A stretch of DNA of 64,000 bases, taken from the NCBI GenBank assembly GCA_934277435.1, contig CAKQUE010000003.1, positions 1 through 64,000 on the forward strand. The letters are read 5' to 3'. The notes under the pieces were generated by a model that ran no database searches, was not told the DNA's origin, and saw only the letters and a list, made by a program, of their open reading frames with translations. The stretch is from an uncultured Alphaproteobacteria bacterium. GTDB lineage: Bacteria > Pseudomonadota > Alphaproteobacteria > RF32 > CAG-239. The stretch's first letter is position 1, and each line of letters opens with the position of its first letter. Made by a program: the position numbers and the translations under genes. Positions 24,430 to 33,686 of the stretch are shown in pieces.

Positions 24430-25674
24430 TTATTTTTTTATCCATTCATTCGGGTCGACCGGATGGTTGTTTTTGCGTATTTCCATGTGCAGTTTGCTGT
24501 TGGCGTCAGCTGGCATAGTGCCAATCGGTTCGCCGGCCAACAGCGTTTGTCCGACTTCGGTATCGGTTTCGCCCAAGCCGCTCAGCAAAGATGTGTATCC
24601 TTCGCCATGGTCAATAATCACCAGATTGGCAAAGTTTTTAAATGGTCCGGCGTAAATAACTGTTCCGTCAAATGGAGCAATAACTTGCGCTTTGGCCGCG
24701 GTTTTAATGTCTATACCGTTAGAAACCACGCCTTTAGATAGTTCGGAATGAAAAGCTGTGACCAACGGACCACGGGCAGGACGTGATAAACGTCCTTTTG
24801 CCTTGCTGAAACCTGTAACCGGTGTTTCTGGTACAGTCACATTGTTTTCGGCCTCATAGCTAGCTTCCAAACCGTGATTTTCTTTTCGCATTTTATCAGC
24901 GGCTTGTTCTCTGGCTAAACGAGCTTTTTCGGCCATCTGCCGACGGGTGATTTCTTTTTGTTTTTCCAATTTCTCCAGCAAATCTCTTAAGTTATGCGCC
25001 TGACTTGCCAGCATATCGGCTTTCTTTTTTGCTTCTTCGCTTTTGCTGGAAATCTGACTGTACATAGTGCTTTTTTGCTGTGACAATTTTTTCATATCTT
25101 CTTGTTGCTGCGCCAAGATTTTATTGTCTTTTTCCAAATCTTGCAGACGTGCTGCTATTTGCTTTTTTTGGTTGCTGATGTCTTCTATGCTTTGGCGGAT
25201 TGAGCTGGCGCGGCTTTCCAAAGCATGAACACTGCCGCGCAGCAAAATGCTGCTTCGCATAACTTCCACCGGCGACAGCGGCTGAACCAAAACTGCTTCC
25301 GACGGACGCAGCGCCAAATTCTGTAATGCTGCCAGAGTTTCTATCAGCATATCATTTTCCGAATTAAACTTTTCTTCGGATTCGTTTAGATGTTTTTGCA
25401 AAACTTCCAATTCTTCTTGTTTTTTGCGCAATTCATCTTCACCGTTTTGAATTTTTTTTGCGGCGGCAATCATTTTTTGATTAACGTTTTTAAGTTCTTC
25501 TTTAAGTTTATTGGCTTTTTGTTCCATTTGTTGATGTTCTTTAGAAACACGCTTGGCTTCAGCTTCCATTTTTGCCACTTCAGAAGCTGATACATTAGCC
25601 GCCGGAGCGGCGTCAGAGCGCTGTCCGGCAACTAATAAAGCAATCAAACTAAAAATTAAAAGCGTTTTTTGCAC
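24430..25674 (-). CDS. envC: EnvC-like murein hydrolase activator
   Basis: Periplasmic protein that activates septal amidases. The 414-aa protein has a signal peptide (IFSLIALLVAGQRSDA), a long coiled coil (about residues 30-270; KMEAEAKRVSKEHQQMEQKANKLKE and similar heptads) and a C-terminal LytM/M23 domain. Zinc ligands are missing: the first motif reads SNGIDIKT instead of HxGxD, and the last motif is KLHME instead of HLH. This is the known degenerate state of EnvC, which activates rather than cuts. Its likely partner is the amidase at 45662. Sits downstream of gpmI. Confidence 0.9.
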   Translation of the reverse strand: MQKTLLIFSLIALLVAGQRSDAAPAANVSASEVAKMEAEAKRVSKEHQQMEQKANKLKEELKNVNQKMIAAAKKIQNGEDELRKKQEELEVLQKHLNESEEKFNSENDMLIETLAALQNLALRPSEAVLVQPLSPVEVMRSSILLRGSVHALESRASSIRQSIEDISNQKKQIAARLQDLEKDNKILAQQQEDMKKLSQQKSTMYSQISSKSEEAKKKADMLASQAHNLRDLLEKLEKQKEITRRQMAEKARLAREQAADKMRKENHGLEASYEAENNVTVPETPVTGFSKAKGRLSRPARGPLVTAFHSELSKGVVSNGIDIKTAAKAQVIAPFDGTVIYAGPFKNFANLVIIDHGEGYTSLLSGLGETDTEVGQTLLAGEPIGTMPADANSKLHMEIRKNNHPVDPNEWIKK

Positions 25675-25692
25675 GATACTTAGTCCAATCTG

Positions 25693-27222
25693 TTATTTTT
25701 TTAACAAAGAATGTCCAGTCATATCTGCAGGTTTCTCCAAGCCGAGCAAATCCAGCAAAGTAGGGGAAACATCGGCTAAGCGACCATCTTCCATACCTTT
25801 TACATCTGCCGGAGCGTTATATAAAACGGCCTGAACTTTGCCCACGGTGTGTGCGGTGTATGGCTGACCTGTTTTTTCATCAACCATTTTTTCGACATTG
25901 CCGTGGTCGGCGGTCACAAACAAAACGCCGTCAACGTCTTTGATGGCTTTCATCACGCGGCCCAAAGACTTGTCAACAGCGGCCACAGCTTGCAGAGCAG
26001 CCGACATAATACCGGTATGCCCAACCATATCGCCGTTGGCAAAGTTGCAGATAATGGTATCAAACTTTTTGCTTTCAATTGCATCTACCAAAGCATCGGT
26101 TACTTCATAAACGCTCATTTCCGGTTTCAAGTCATAGGTGGCAACTTTCGGACTGTTAATCAAAATGCGCTCTTCGCCCTTAAACAAACGCTCTTCACCG
26201 CCGTTAAAGAAAAATGTAACATGAGCGTATTTTTCAGTTTCGGCAATACGCAGCTGAGTCATTCCGTGTTTTGAAACAACTTCGCCATAAATGTTTTTGA
26301 GCTGTTCCGGAGCAAAAATAGTTTTCATAAAACGATTATGGTCAACCGAATATTCAGCCATGCCAACGCAATCAGAGAATTTTACAATTTTATGGCGGAC
26401 AAAGCCTTCAAATTTAGCGTCGCCCAAAGCATATGTAATTTCACGAGCGCGGTCGGCACGGAAGTTTGACATCAAGAAAGCATCGCCGTCATCTGCACCA
26501 TTGTAATCGCCAATAACACATGGAACAACAAATTCATCATTTACACCGGCAGCATACGAAGCTTTAATGGCTTCATCAGCCGAAGAATAGCGTTTACCGT
26601 TGGCAGAAACAATGTTGTTATAGGCCAGCTCAACTCTATCCCAACGTTTATCTCTATCCATGGCATAAAAACGTCCGGATAATGTTGCCAATTTAACTAA
26701 AGGCATATCTTTTATAGAATTGTTGAAATCGGCTAAAAATCCTTCTGCCGATGTCGGAGGTGTGTCGCGTCCGTCCAAGAAAGCATGTACATTAACCTTA
26801 ATGCCGTTGCGATTCAAAATTTCGCACAAAGCGACAATATGTTCTTGGTGAGAATGAACTCCACCCGGCGACATCAATCCCATAACATGACAGGTTTTGC
26901 CGTTTGCTTTCAGAGTGTTAATCAAGTCCACCACAACCGGATTCTTTTCCAAAGTATGTTCTTTTACGGCTTGATCAATTTTAGGCAAATCTTGCATAAC
27001 CACGCGGCCGGCACCTAAATTCATGTGTCCGACTTCTGAATTACCCATCTGTCCGGCTGGCAAACCAACGTCAAGTCCGGAAGTTTCTACAAAACAATGA
27101 GGACACGTTTTCAGCAGATTATGCCAATTAGGTGTTTCTCCCATTTCAATGGCATTGTCTTTGGTGGTTGTGCTTCTATATCCCCAGCCGTCCAAAATAA
27201 GCAACATAACTGGTCTTTGCAT
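25693..27222 (-). CDS. gpmI: 2,3-bisphosphoglycerate-independent phosphoglycerate mutase
   Basis: Interconverts 3- and 2-phosphoglycerate in glycolysis using a phosphoserine intermediate and Mn. The 509-aa protein has the alkaline-phosphatase-type metal sites (LLILDGWGY; GDMVGHTG; TADHGNVEKM) and the Ser nucleophile in MGNSEVGHMNLGAGR. The inserted phosphotransferase domain (about residues 80-300) holds VHAFLDGRDTPP. Length is normal. The start has AAAGGA upstream. First gene of the operon with envC, ctpA and rppH. Confidence 0.97.
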   Translation of the reverse strand: MQRPVMLLILDGWGYRSTTTKDNAIEMGETPNWHNLLKTCPHCFVETSGLDVGLPAGQMGNSEVGHMNLGAGRVVMQDLPKIDQAVKEHTLEKNPVVVDLINTLKANGKTCHVMGLMSPGGVHSHQEHIVALCEILNRNGIKVNVHAFLDGRDTPPTSAEGFLADFNNSIKDMPLVKLATLSGRFYAMDRDKRWDRVELAYNNIVSANGKRYSSADEAIKASYAAGVNDEFVVPCVIGDYNGADDGDAFLMSNFRADRAREITYALGDAKFEGFVRHKIVKFSDCVGMAEYSVDHNRFMKTIFAPEQLKNIYGEVVSKHGMTQLRIAETEKYAHVTFFFNGGEERLFKGEERILINSPKVATYDLKPEMSVYEVTDALVDAIESKKFDTIICNFANGDMVGHTGIMSAALQAVAAVDKSLGRVMKAIKDVDGVLFVTADHGNVEKMVDEKTGQPYTAHTVGKVQAVLYNAPADVKGMEDGRLADVSPTLLDLLGLEKPADMTGHSLLKK

Positions 27223-27411
27223 TAATTTTTCCTTTCGTTAAATTAAAAATTTTCAAACTGTTCATTATTATATATAAGAAAACAAATTTTAAAAGCACTA
27301 TTTTTTTATTTATAAACAGGCTTATTTTTAAATAAAGTATAAAAATATGATTTTTTATTGACATAAAGGGCTAGTATCCATAAATTAAATCAAAAGATTA
27401 AGGGAAATAAG

Positions 27412-28521
27412 ATGAAAAAAAATTTGTTAGCGGCTGTTTTAATACTGTTATCGTCGCCGGTTTATGGCGGAGAATTTTTTTATGACGTGTCTGGTGTTGG
27501 CAATTCCTTTTACGGCTACAGCGATTACGCTAAAAAATATAGACCATATTATAAACATAGTAATACTCCGGCAACTGCGGAAGTTTATACATCTGCCGGT
27601 TATCGCTTTAATACAGATACAGCCCTAAAGCTGGGATTAGACGCTCAGGTTTCCGGCGGTAAAGAAATAGAAGATTACAATCAGGGAAAATGGGGTGAAA
27701 ATATTTATGGTACTTTAGAGTCTGCTTATGGCGAACTAAGCTTGGGACAAATTTATAACGCCGCCTATCAACTTGGCGTTGGCGCGCCTAAGGTCGGTGC
27801 TTTTCGTGTAAATAATTCGCCTATAACAGATTTTATTGCAAATCCGAATTGGCAGCGGCATAGCCGAGTGGCTTCGTATCGCACGCTTAATTCAACCTAT
27901 CTGAATACTGACGCCGATGCGCCTAAAGTCAGCTATACAACTCCCGAATTTTATCGTACTAAATTGGCAATATCCTATGCGCCTGATAGCTATTCCGAAG
28001 CTGGTTTGCTCAATAAACACAGCCAATATGACAATCGTTCATCTTATGCTGCCGGTTTATATAATCATCAAGAACTAGGCACTTTTGAAGTTGAAAGCTC
28101 TTTGGGCTATGCCTATAACCACAAAAACAATCAAGAAGTTGCGGCCGGATTGAGCGTATATCGCAAAGGTTGGACTTTAGGCGGTTCATACCGCAAATCA
28201 TTCACCTCTTCAGGGGATTATGCTCTGAACGATGCTGCCGATTTACCATACTTTTTTGATGGTTATCGCAAAGGCAGCGCCTATAATATTGGTTTGAGTT
28301 ATGAGTTTGGACCGTTGACAACAGGTGTTTCTTATTTTTATTCTGCGGCAGATAAAACTGATAATAAAGATAAAATCATAACTTGGGCTAATAAAATAGA
28401 AGTTCACAAATACGTTTCGCTTTATTTGGCGGCAGCGTATGCAGAATATACCGGCGGCCGCGAATTGGCTGAGAATAACCGCGGTTACGCTTTTGTCAGC
28501 GGTTTGGAAGTAGAATTTTAG
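27412..28521 (+). CDS. Outer-membrane porin
   Basis: A 369-aa beta-barrel protein. Signal peptide MKKNLLAAVLILLSSPVYGGEFF, then alternating aromatic/hydrophobic strands, with typical porin features such as LGQIYNAAYQLG (near residue 118), repeated tyrosine-rich strands, and a C-terminal strand ending in Phe (GLEVEF), the signal used by the BAM complex. It looks like the general Gram-negative porin superfamily; the substrate is unknown. Spacing of 9 nt to the regulator gene downstream suggests one transcript. Confidence 0.88.
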   Translation: MKKNLLAAVLILLSSPVYGGEFFYDVSGVGNSFYGYSDYAKKYRPYYKHSNTPATAEVYTSAGYRFNTDTALKLGLDAQVSGGKEIEDYNQGKWGENIYGTLESAYGELSLGQIYNAAYQLGVGAPKVGAFRVNNSPITDFIANPNWQRHSRVASYRTLNSTYLNTDADAPKVSYTTPEFYRTKLAISYAPDSYSEAGLLNKHSQYDNRSSYAAGLYNHQELGTFEVESSLGYAYNHKNNQEVAAGLSVYRKGWTLGGSYRKSFTSSGDYALNDAADLPYFFDGYRKGSAYNIGLSYEFGPLTTGVSYFYSAADKTDNKDKIITWANKIEVHKYVSLYLAAAYAEYTGGRELAENNRGYAFVSGLEVEF

Positions 28522-28530
28522 GAAATTGTT

Positions 28531-29139
28531 ATGTCGCATATTTTATTTTTTTCAGAAAATATTGATTTTGCCGAGGATTTGAAATTACAGGTACAACGTC
28601 TGGCGCCGGATTTTTCTTTTGTGGAAAAATGTCCGGATTTGCTGATTGTTGATGAAAATAAAGAAAAGTATTTACAACTTAGGGCGCAATATCCTTCTGT
28701 GCCGCTGATTTTTTTGACTTCTGATAACGAAATAGAAAAAAATAATCTGAATATTAATATCGTTAAGCCGTTTTCTTTGATGAGATTTCTTGATATTTTA
28801 CGTGCTGCTAACAATAAACTTGATAATTCGGTAGATGGATATTTGACTTTTAACGGTTATGAACTTCGTCCCAATAAACGGGAAATAGCTGATTTGCAAA
28901 GCGGAGAAATATTTCGCTTGACGGAAAAAGAAGTGGATATTTTGAAGTATTTATACAAAACATCAGGACATTATGTTTCTAAAGTAGATTTGCAGCGCAA
29001 TGTTTGGAAATATAGCGAAGATGTTGCAACGCATACAATTGAAACTCATATATATCGCTTACGGCAAAAAGTTGAACAAACCAGCGGTCGGCGTTTGATT
29101 GTTACCGATAACGGCGGTTATATGCTGCAACAGGAATAA
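28531..29139 (+). CDS. OmpR-type response regulator with degenerate receiver
   Basis: A 202-aa transcription regulator. The C-terminal winged helix (residues 105-200) is clear: LTEKEVDILKYLYKTSGHYVSKVDLQRNVW and HTIETHIYRLRQKVE, ending in the GYML wing. The N-terminal receiver is short (about 90 residues): the probable phospho-acceptor Asp 41 (LLIVDEN), Thr 63 and Lys 79 (VKPFS) are present, but the acidic pair that binds Mg after beta-1 is replaced by Ser 8-Glu 9 (LFFSEN). No histidine kinase gene is nearby. The location just downstream of a porin gene suggests control of porin expression, which is inference. Confidence 0.85.
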   Translation: MSHILFFSENIDFAEDLKLQVQRLAPDFSFVEKCPDLLIVDENKEKYLQLRAQYPSVPLIFLTSDNEIEKNNLNINIVKPFSLMRFLDILRAANNKLDNSVDGYLTFNGYELRPNKREIADLQSGEIFRLTEKEVDILKYLYKTSGHYVSKVDLQRNVWKYSEDVATHTIETHIYRLRQKVEQTSGRRLIVTDNGGYMLQQE

Positions 29140-29143
29140 AATT

Positions 29144-29911
29144 ATGCCCAGAATGACACCTAAGGAAAATCCGCAAATAAAAATGTTTATTGCACCGTTG
29201 CTGCGCGAAGCAAATAAATATATGCGTGAAAATAAAATGTTTACGCTGTGCATTTTTGTGGTCAATATGGCGTATATGCTGATTTTTAAATCAATTGACG
29301 GCGGAATAGCCAACCCACTCAGCATTCTATGGTCTGTCAGCTACTATATTTTTTGGTGTGCTTTTTATCGCTATTATTATCACCTGAAACCATATGTTTT
29401 CAGCAAAACTTTACTTGGTAGTATGGCTCCGTCTACAAAAGCTTTGGTTTTGATGTTTGTGGTGGTTTTAGGTTTGGCTTTATTGCCGATGCTCCCTTTG
29501 TTTTTGGGATTTAATGATATATATCTAAATTATTATGAACGCTATATGGAAGCTATTGAAAACTTGTCAAATTCCAAAGAAATCGGTACTTCTTTTGCCG
29601 ATAATTTGATTGCCTACGGCATTATATCGCTTTTAGCTCCAAGCTTGATTTGTAAACCATATCTGGCGTGGATTTCGTCTTTGCGTGGTCATAATGCGTC
29701 ATTCCGTAAGGCTGGCAACAAAACACGGGGAAATTATTTGGCTTTTGTAGCGGTGTCTGCTTTGCTGTTATATCCAGAGGCAATAAGCTCTGAATTGGAT
29801 AAGCTGTTAGGCTTGCAAGAATGGCTGCACTATACGATAAGTACAATTATATTTGTGTACACAAATATTTTATTCGCAAAAATCTATGATTTGTTTTATT
29901 TGAAGCACTAA
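29144..29911 (+). CDS. Multi-pass membrane protein of unknown function
   Basis: A 255-aa product starting at ATG 29144, 4 nt after the regulator gene. About five hydrophobic segments are visible: around residues 33-50, 60-75, 100-122, 160-178 and 228-245. A conserved-looking charged loop (SSLRGHNASFRKAGNKTRGNY) separates the last two. No family is recognised. Coupling to the response regulator suggests a sensory or envelope-related partner, but no kinase motif is present. Confidence 0.7.
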   Translation: MPRMTPKENPQIKMFIAPLLREANKYMRENKMFTLCIFVVNMAYMLIFKSIDGGIANPLSILWSVSYYIFWCAFYRYYYHLKPYVFSKTLLGSMAPSTKALVLMFVVVLGLALLPMLPLFLGFNDIYLNYYERYMEAIENLSNSKEIGTSFADNLIAYGIISLLAPSLICKPYLAWISSLRGHNASFRKAGNKTRGNYLAFVAVSALLLYPEAISSELDKLLGLQEWLHYTISTIIFVYTNILFAKIYDLFYLKH

Positions 29912-29914
29912 TGG

Positions 29915-30877
29915 CTATTTATGGCGCTGATGCCACATTAAACGCAGTAAGCGGAATTTACTTTTTAAGGTTAAATCCATAAAAGAAACAATACCTTCAG
30001 ATTTTAGTTTAAGATATTCTTGTTTGAAATAAGCTTCAAGTTCATCTTTGTTTTCTGTGCTTTTGGCTATTTTGGATAAAACCATTTTTAGAGATAAGCT
30101 GATTCTTTTTTTACGGACAATGTTCCATTCATCACTTTTATTTTGGGCCATAAAATAATTATAAACATGGCGGATACCAAGAATATAATCATGTATTTTT
30201 TTTAAGGAAAAAGAGCTGCGGACAATAGACGGCGAGGTCGTATTGTACATATATAATTTTTCTTTGATGAGGGCAAATCTGGCAATATTAGAAAAAACGC
30301 AGGTAGTAAACGGCCAATCTTCATAATATATGCCTTCAATAAATCTAAAACGCTGGATGGCGCTGGCTCTATATAGTTTATTCCAAGCTACAGCTGAAAC
30401 CAAACGGTATTTATAAAGGTCGGATAAGGCATTGTCACAGATTTTGTAGCAGATTTCATCAGCTATATATTTTTTTGTGTTTAAGGTGTCTTTGCCAAGT
30501 TTGCAAAAGGTTTGAGATATAACAATCGGACATTCGGACTTTTGCGCAGTTGCATAAAATATTTCTAAAGTCTGCGGATGTAAATAGTCATCTGCATCCA
30601 AAAAGAAAATGTAGGTTCCGCTGGCAACTTCCATTCCATTATTTCTGGAGGCTGAAAGTCCTTGATTATCTTGGGTTATAACGCGAAAGCGAGCGTCTTT
30701 TTCGGCAAATTTAGCCAATATTTTACCGCTTTTATCTGTTGAGCCGTCATTAACGCAAATAATCTCAATGTTTTTGAAAGACTGATTAATAACGCTATTC
30801 AGGCAACGTGGTAAAAATTTTTCCACATTGTAAATAGGTATAATCACAGAAATAGCAACAGCGGCAGTATCAGTCAT
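29915..30877 (-). CDS. Family 2 glycosyltransferase
   Basis: A 320-aa GT-A fold enzyme. The N-terminal part has the canonical ISVIIPIYNVEKFLPRCLNS, the nucleotide-binding CVNDGSTDKSG and the metal-binding DADDY (FFLDADDYLHPQT), followed by GLSASRNNGM. The C-terminal 120 residues are helical and basic. It transfers a sugar from a nucleotide-sugar donor, probably in surface polysaccharide or LPS synthesis; the acceptor cannot be named. ATG 30877 is preferred over GTG 30883. No other polysaccharide genes adjoin it; it converges with the membrane-protein gene and has no terminator between. Confidence 0.9.
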   Translation of the reverse strand: MTDTAAVAISVIIPIYNVEKFLPRCLNSVINQSFKNIEIICVNDGSTDKSGKILAKFAEKDARFRVITQDNQGLSASRNNGMEVASGTYIFFLDADDYLHPQTLEIFYATAQKSECPIVISQTFCKLGKDTLNTKKYIADEICYKICDNALSDLYKYRLVSAVAWNKLYRASAIQRFRFIEGIYYEDWPFTTCVFSNIARFALIKEKLYMYNTTSPSIVRSSFSLKKIHDYILGIRHVYNYFMAQNKSDEWNIVRKKRISLSLKMVLSKIAKSTENKDELEAYFKQEYLKLKSEGIVSFMDLTLKSKFRLLRLMWHQRHK

Positions 30878-30959
30878 AAGCACACAACAAAAATTAAAGT
30901 TATTAAATTCTTAGCTCATTTAAAAAGCTGTGTCAAATAAAAGTTGTAAACATAAACAA

Positions 30960-30987
30960 AAAACAGCCCTAAGCTAAGGACTGTTTT
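30960..30987 (-). terminator. Terminator of the DsbA-like gene
   Basis: AAAACAG-CCCT (30960-30970) pairs with AGG-ACTGTTTT (30977-30987) with one mismatch; the minus strand then has a short T-run. Confidence 0.6.
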
Positions 30988-31006
30988 GTTGTTTATAGCT
31001 AAATCA

Positions 31007-31735
31007 CTATTTAGCAGCGTTGATAGCTTCTTGCAAATCATCGGCATTCATAGTTTGAATGTGTTTGCCGTTGATAATTACAGTTGGAACGCCGTTAACT
31101 TGGATGTTACTAGACAAGTCAGCAATTTCAGACAAGTCATTGTTAATATCATCAGATTCTACATCTGCCTTGTATTTGTCAAAGTCAATATCCAAGCCTC
31201 TGGCAATACCGTCAATAGCGTCTTTATTCATTCTGCCTTCTGCAGCCATAACTGCTTTGTAAAATTCAGCAAACTTTCCTTGTTTGAATACAGCCAAGCC
31301 AGCTTGTGCTTGGTAGTGAGAATTTTCTGGATCAACAAAAGCTAACGGTTTGAAAACAAATTTAACGTCATTGTTGTCAGCCATAACTTTTTCCAAAGCC
31401 GGAGCTAATTTTTTGCAGTAGTGGCAAGAAAAGTCAAAAAATTCTACAACTGTAACTTTTGCGTCTTCAGGTCCAACAAACGGAGCGTTTTCAGAAGAGT
31501 TAATTTGTGGAGTGTATTTAGCCAAAGCTTCTTCGGCGGCTTTTCTTTGTTCTTCTCTTTGTTGGTCTTGATAAGCCTGCAAAGCATCAATAACCATTTT
31601 AGGGTTAGCTTTCAAAGCTTCTTCAATAGCGGCCTGAGATACATTGCCTTCAGAACTGTGTTTAGCAGTATATACTGAAGATGTAGCGGCCAAAACCACT
31701 GCAACACTGGAAAGAATTATTGAAAAATTTTTCAT
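31007..31735 (-). CDS. DsbA-family periplasmic thiol oxidoreductase
   Basis: A 242-aa exported thioredoxin-fold protein. Signal peptide IILSSVAVVLAATSSVYTA, a helical N-terminal extension (residues 28-85), then the active site FFDFSCHYCKKLAP with CHYC, and the cis-Pro loop NGVPTVII. The layout matches the BdbD/DsbA (Com1-like) group. It probably oxidises cysteines in the periplasm. The many Cys-rich exported proteins in this window (6864, 13305, prepilins) are plausible clients; that link is inference. Monocistronic. Confidence 0.92.
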   Translation of the reverse strand: MKNFSIILSSVAVVLAATSSVYTAKHSSEGNVSQAAIEEALKANPKMVIDALQAYQDQQREEQRKAAEEALAKYTPQINSSENAPFVGPEDAKVTVVEFFDFSCHYCKKLAPALEKVMADNNDVKFVFKPLAFVDPENSHYQAQAGLAVFKQGKFAEFYKAVMAAEGRMNKDAIDGIARGLDIDFDKYKADVESDDINNDLSEIADLSSNIQVNGVPTVIINGKHIQTMNADDLQEAINAAK

Positions 31736-31890
31736 GTTTTTATCCTTATAAATAATTTAATGTTCAAACATAAAACAGAGTAGTCAGTTTTAAAAAATAT
31801 GCAAGACTAAAATTTAGTTTTGCAAAATAATTATGGACAAAGTGTTTTTTTATTAGTACAAGAAAAAATTATAGTTTAAGGGAGTATAAA

Positions 31891-32550
31891 ATGTTTAATG
31901 TGAAAATTTCATTATTTTCCAGCACTAGGGAACTGGAACATAAAATAGATTTGATGCATGATAAGGTTATTGAGTGCGCTATGTATTTCAAAGAGGCGAT
32001 TGCCATATTCTTAAAAGAAAAACGTAGCCTGTCTTATCGCCGCGCTAGCAAAAAAATCAAAAACATCGAATCTCAGGCCGATGATTTACGTCGTGAAATT
32101 GAAAGCAGTCTGTATTCGCAAAATTTGATTCCGGATTTGCGCGCAGATGTGCTGCAAATGGTTGAAAATATTGATAAAGTTATCAATGAATTAGATGAAG
32201 TTGCACATAAATTTTATATTGAACAGCCGGTTATTCCTGAACAATATCAAGAAGATTTTAAGCTGTTAGTAAAACAGGTTTCGGATTGCGCCGAAAATAT
32301 GGCAATCTCTTCTCGAGCTTTTTTCCGTGATTTTGTTACGGTGCGCGACTATTCGCAAAAAGTGTATTTTTTGGAGCACGAAAGTGATAAAACAAGCGCT
32401 CGCTTAAAAGAAAACGTGTTTGCTTCAAATATGGAATTAGCGCACAAAATCCAGTTGAATATGCTGATTGGTGAAGTGGCTGATGTCGCGGATAAAGCTG
32501 AGGATTGTATAGATGCGTTATTAATTTTCACAATTAAGCGGGATATCTAA
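31891..32550 (+). CDS. DUF47 family (PhoU-like) phosphate transport regulator
   Basis: A 219-aa all-helical protein of the DUF47/YkaA group related to PhoU. It has RASKKIKNIESQADDLRREIESSLY and FLEHESDKTSARLKENVF, the two paired-helix motifs with metal-binding Glu/Asp (E..ADD and EHESDK). The gene ends in TAATG and shares one nucleotide with the phosphate transporter start, a coupling seen in many bacteria. It likely regulates PiT activity. Confidence 0.92.
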   Translation: MFNVKISLFSSTRELEHKIDLMHDKVIECAMYFKEAIAIFLKEKRSLSYRRASKKIKNIESQADDLRREIESSLYSQNLIPDLRADVLQMVENIDKVINELDEVAHKFYIEQPVIPEQYQEDFKLLVKQVSDCAENMAISSRAFFRDFVTVRDYSQKVYFLEHESDKTSARLKENVFASNMELAHKIQLNMLIGEVADVADKAEDCIDALLIFTIKRDI

Positions 32551-33608
32551 TGGACATCAGTTATTTATTTTATTTGAGCAGCGGTTTATTTTTAGGCTGG
32601 TCATTGGGGGCTAACGACGCGTCTAATATTTTTGGAACGGCTGTCGGCTCCAAAATGGTGCGGTTTACGACCATTGCTCTAATTTCTAGTTTTTTTGTGA
32701 TTCTCGGTGCGGTTTACGGTGGTGCCGGAACTAGTAAAACTTTGGGGGCTCTTGGTGCTGTAAATGCTTTGGCCGGAGCATTTATGGTGGCTCTGTCGGC
32801 GGCGCTGGCGGTTTATTCCATGGCGCGCACCGGACTTAGCGTTTCTTCATCGCAGGCTGTGGTTGGGGCTATTATCGGTTGGAACCTCTATGCCGGTAAA
32901 CCGACAGATTTAGAAACTTTGGCTCGTATTTGCTCTACTTGGACAATTTGCCCGCTGTTGTCTGGTATTGTTGCCGTTATCTTATATTTTATTTTCAAAC
33001 GATTGCTGAAATATTCGCATATCCATTTGTTGATGCAAGATCAAATAACCCGTATTGGTTTGGTGGTGACAGCTGCAATCAGTGCTTATGCTTTAGGTGC
33101 TAACAATATTGCCAATGCGGTGGGAATGTTTGTGGAATCATGTCCGTTTAAACCTTTAAAAATCGGCAGTCTTGCCACGTTTACACCAGAACAGGTTTTG
33201 TTCTTTTTAGGTGCGGTGGCGGTTGGCGTTGGTATTTTGACGTATTCTAAAAAAATCATTATGACGGTTGGTAACAATTTGATGAAAATGACGCCGATTA
33301 TGGCTTGGATTGTTGTATTGTCACAAGCTATTGTATTGCTTCTATTTTCATCTGTTTCGTTGCATAACTGGCTAGAAAATATGTCTTTGCCGACTTTGCC
33401 GCTGGTGCCGGTTTCCAGCACACAGGCTGTTATTGGTGCTATTGTCGGATTGGGTTTGCTAAAGGGCGGAAGAGGTATAAATTGGACTATTGTCGGCAAA
33501 ATTGTGGTCGGCTGGGTGGCTGCGCCGGCAATTTCTATGACAATTTGCTTTATCAGTCTGTTCTTTATGGAAAATGTTTTTAATCAGGTTGTGTACGTCG
33601 CAAACTAG
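32550..33608 (+). CDS. pit: PiT-family inorganic phosphate transporter
   Basis: A 352-aa inner-membrane transporter with about ten hydrophobic segments. The duplicated PiT signature is clear: SLGANDASNIFGTAVG near the N-terminus and ALGANNIANAVG in the middle (the second repeat has Asn where Asp is usual). SVSSSQAVVGAIIGW and PVSSTQAVIGAIVG are the paired re-entrant motifs. It moves phosphate (often as a metal complex) with protons. Partner of the DUF47 gene upstream. Confidence 0.93.
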   Translation: MDISYLFYLSSGLFLGWSLGANDASNIFGTAVGSKMVRFTTIALISSFFVILGAVYGGAGTSKTLGALGAVNALAGAFMVALSAALAVYSMARTGLSVSSSQAVVGAIIGWNLYAGKPTDLETLARICSTWTICPLLSGIVAVILYFIFKRLLKYSHIHLLMQDQITRIGLVVTAAISAYALGANNIANAVGMFVESCPFKPLKIGSLATFTPEQVLFFLGAVAVGVGILTYSKKIIMTVGNNLMKMTPIMAWIVVLSQAIVLLLFSSVSLHNWLENMSLPTLPLVPVSSTQAVIGAIVGLGLLKGGRGINWTIVGKIVVGWVAAPAISMTICFISLFFMENVFNQVVYVAN

Positions 33609-33686
33609 CTTATCGGTCTAAAATTTTAGATATTTCTTAATAATTTTGCTTTATTGTGTATAGCAAAATATAAAGGAGATATCTCG

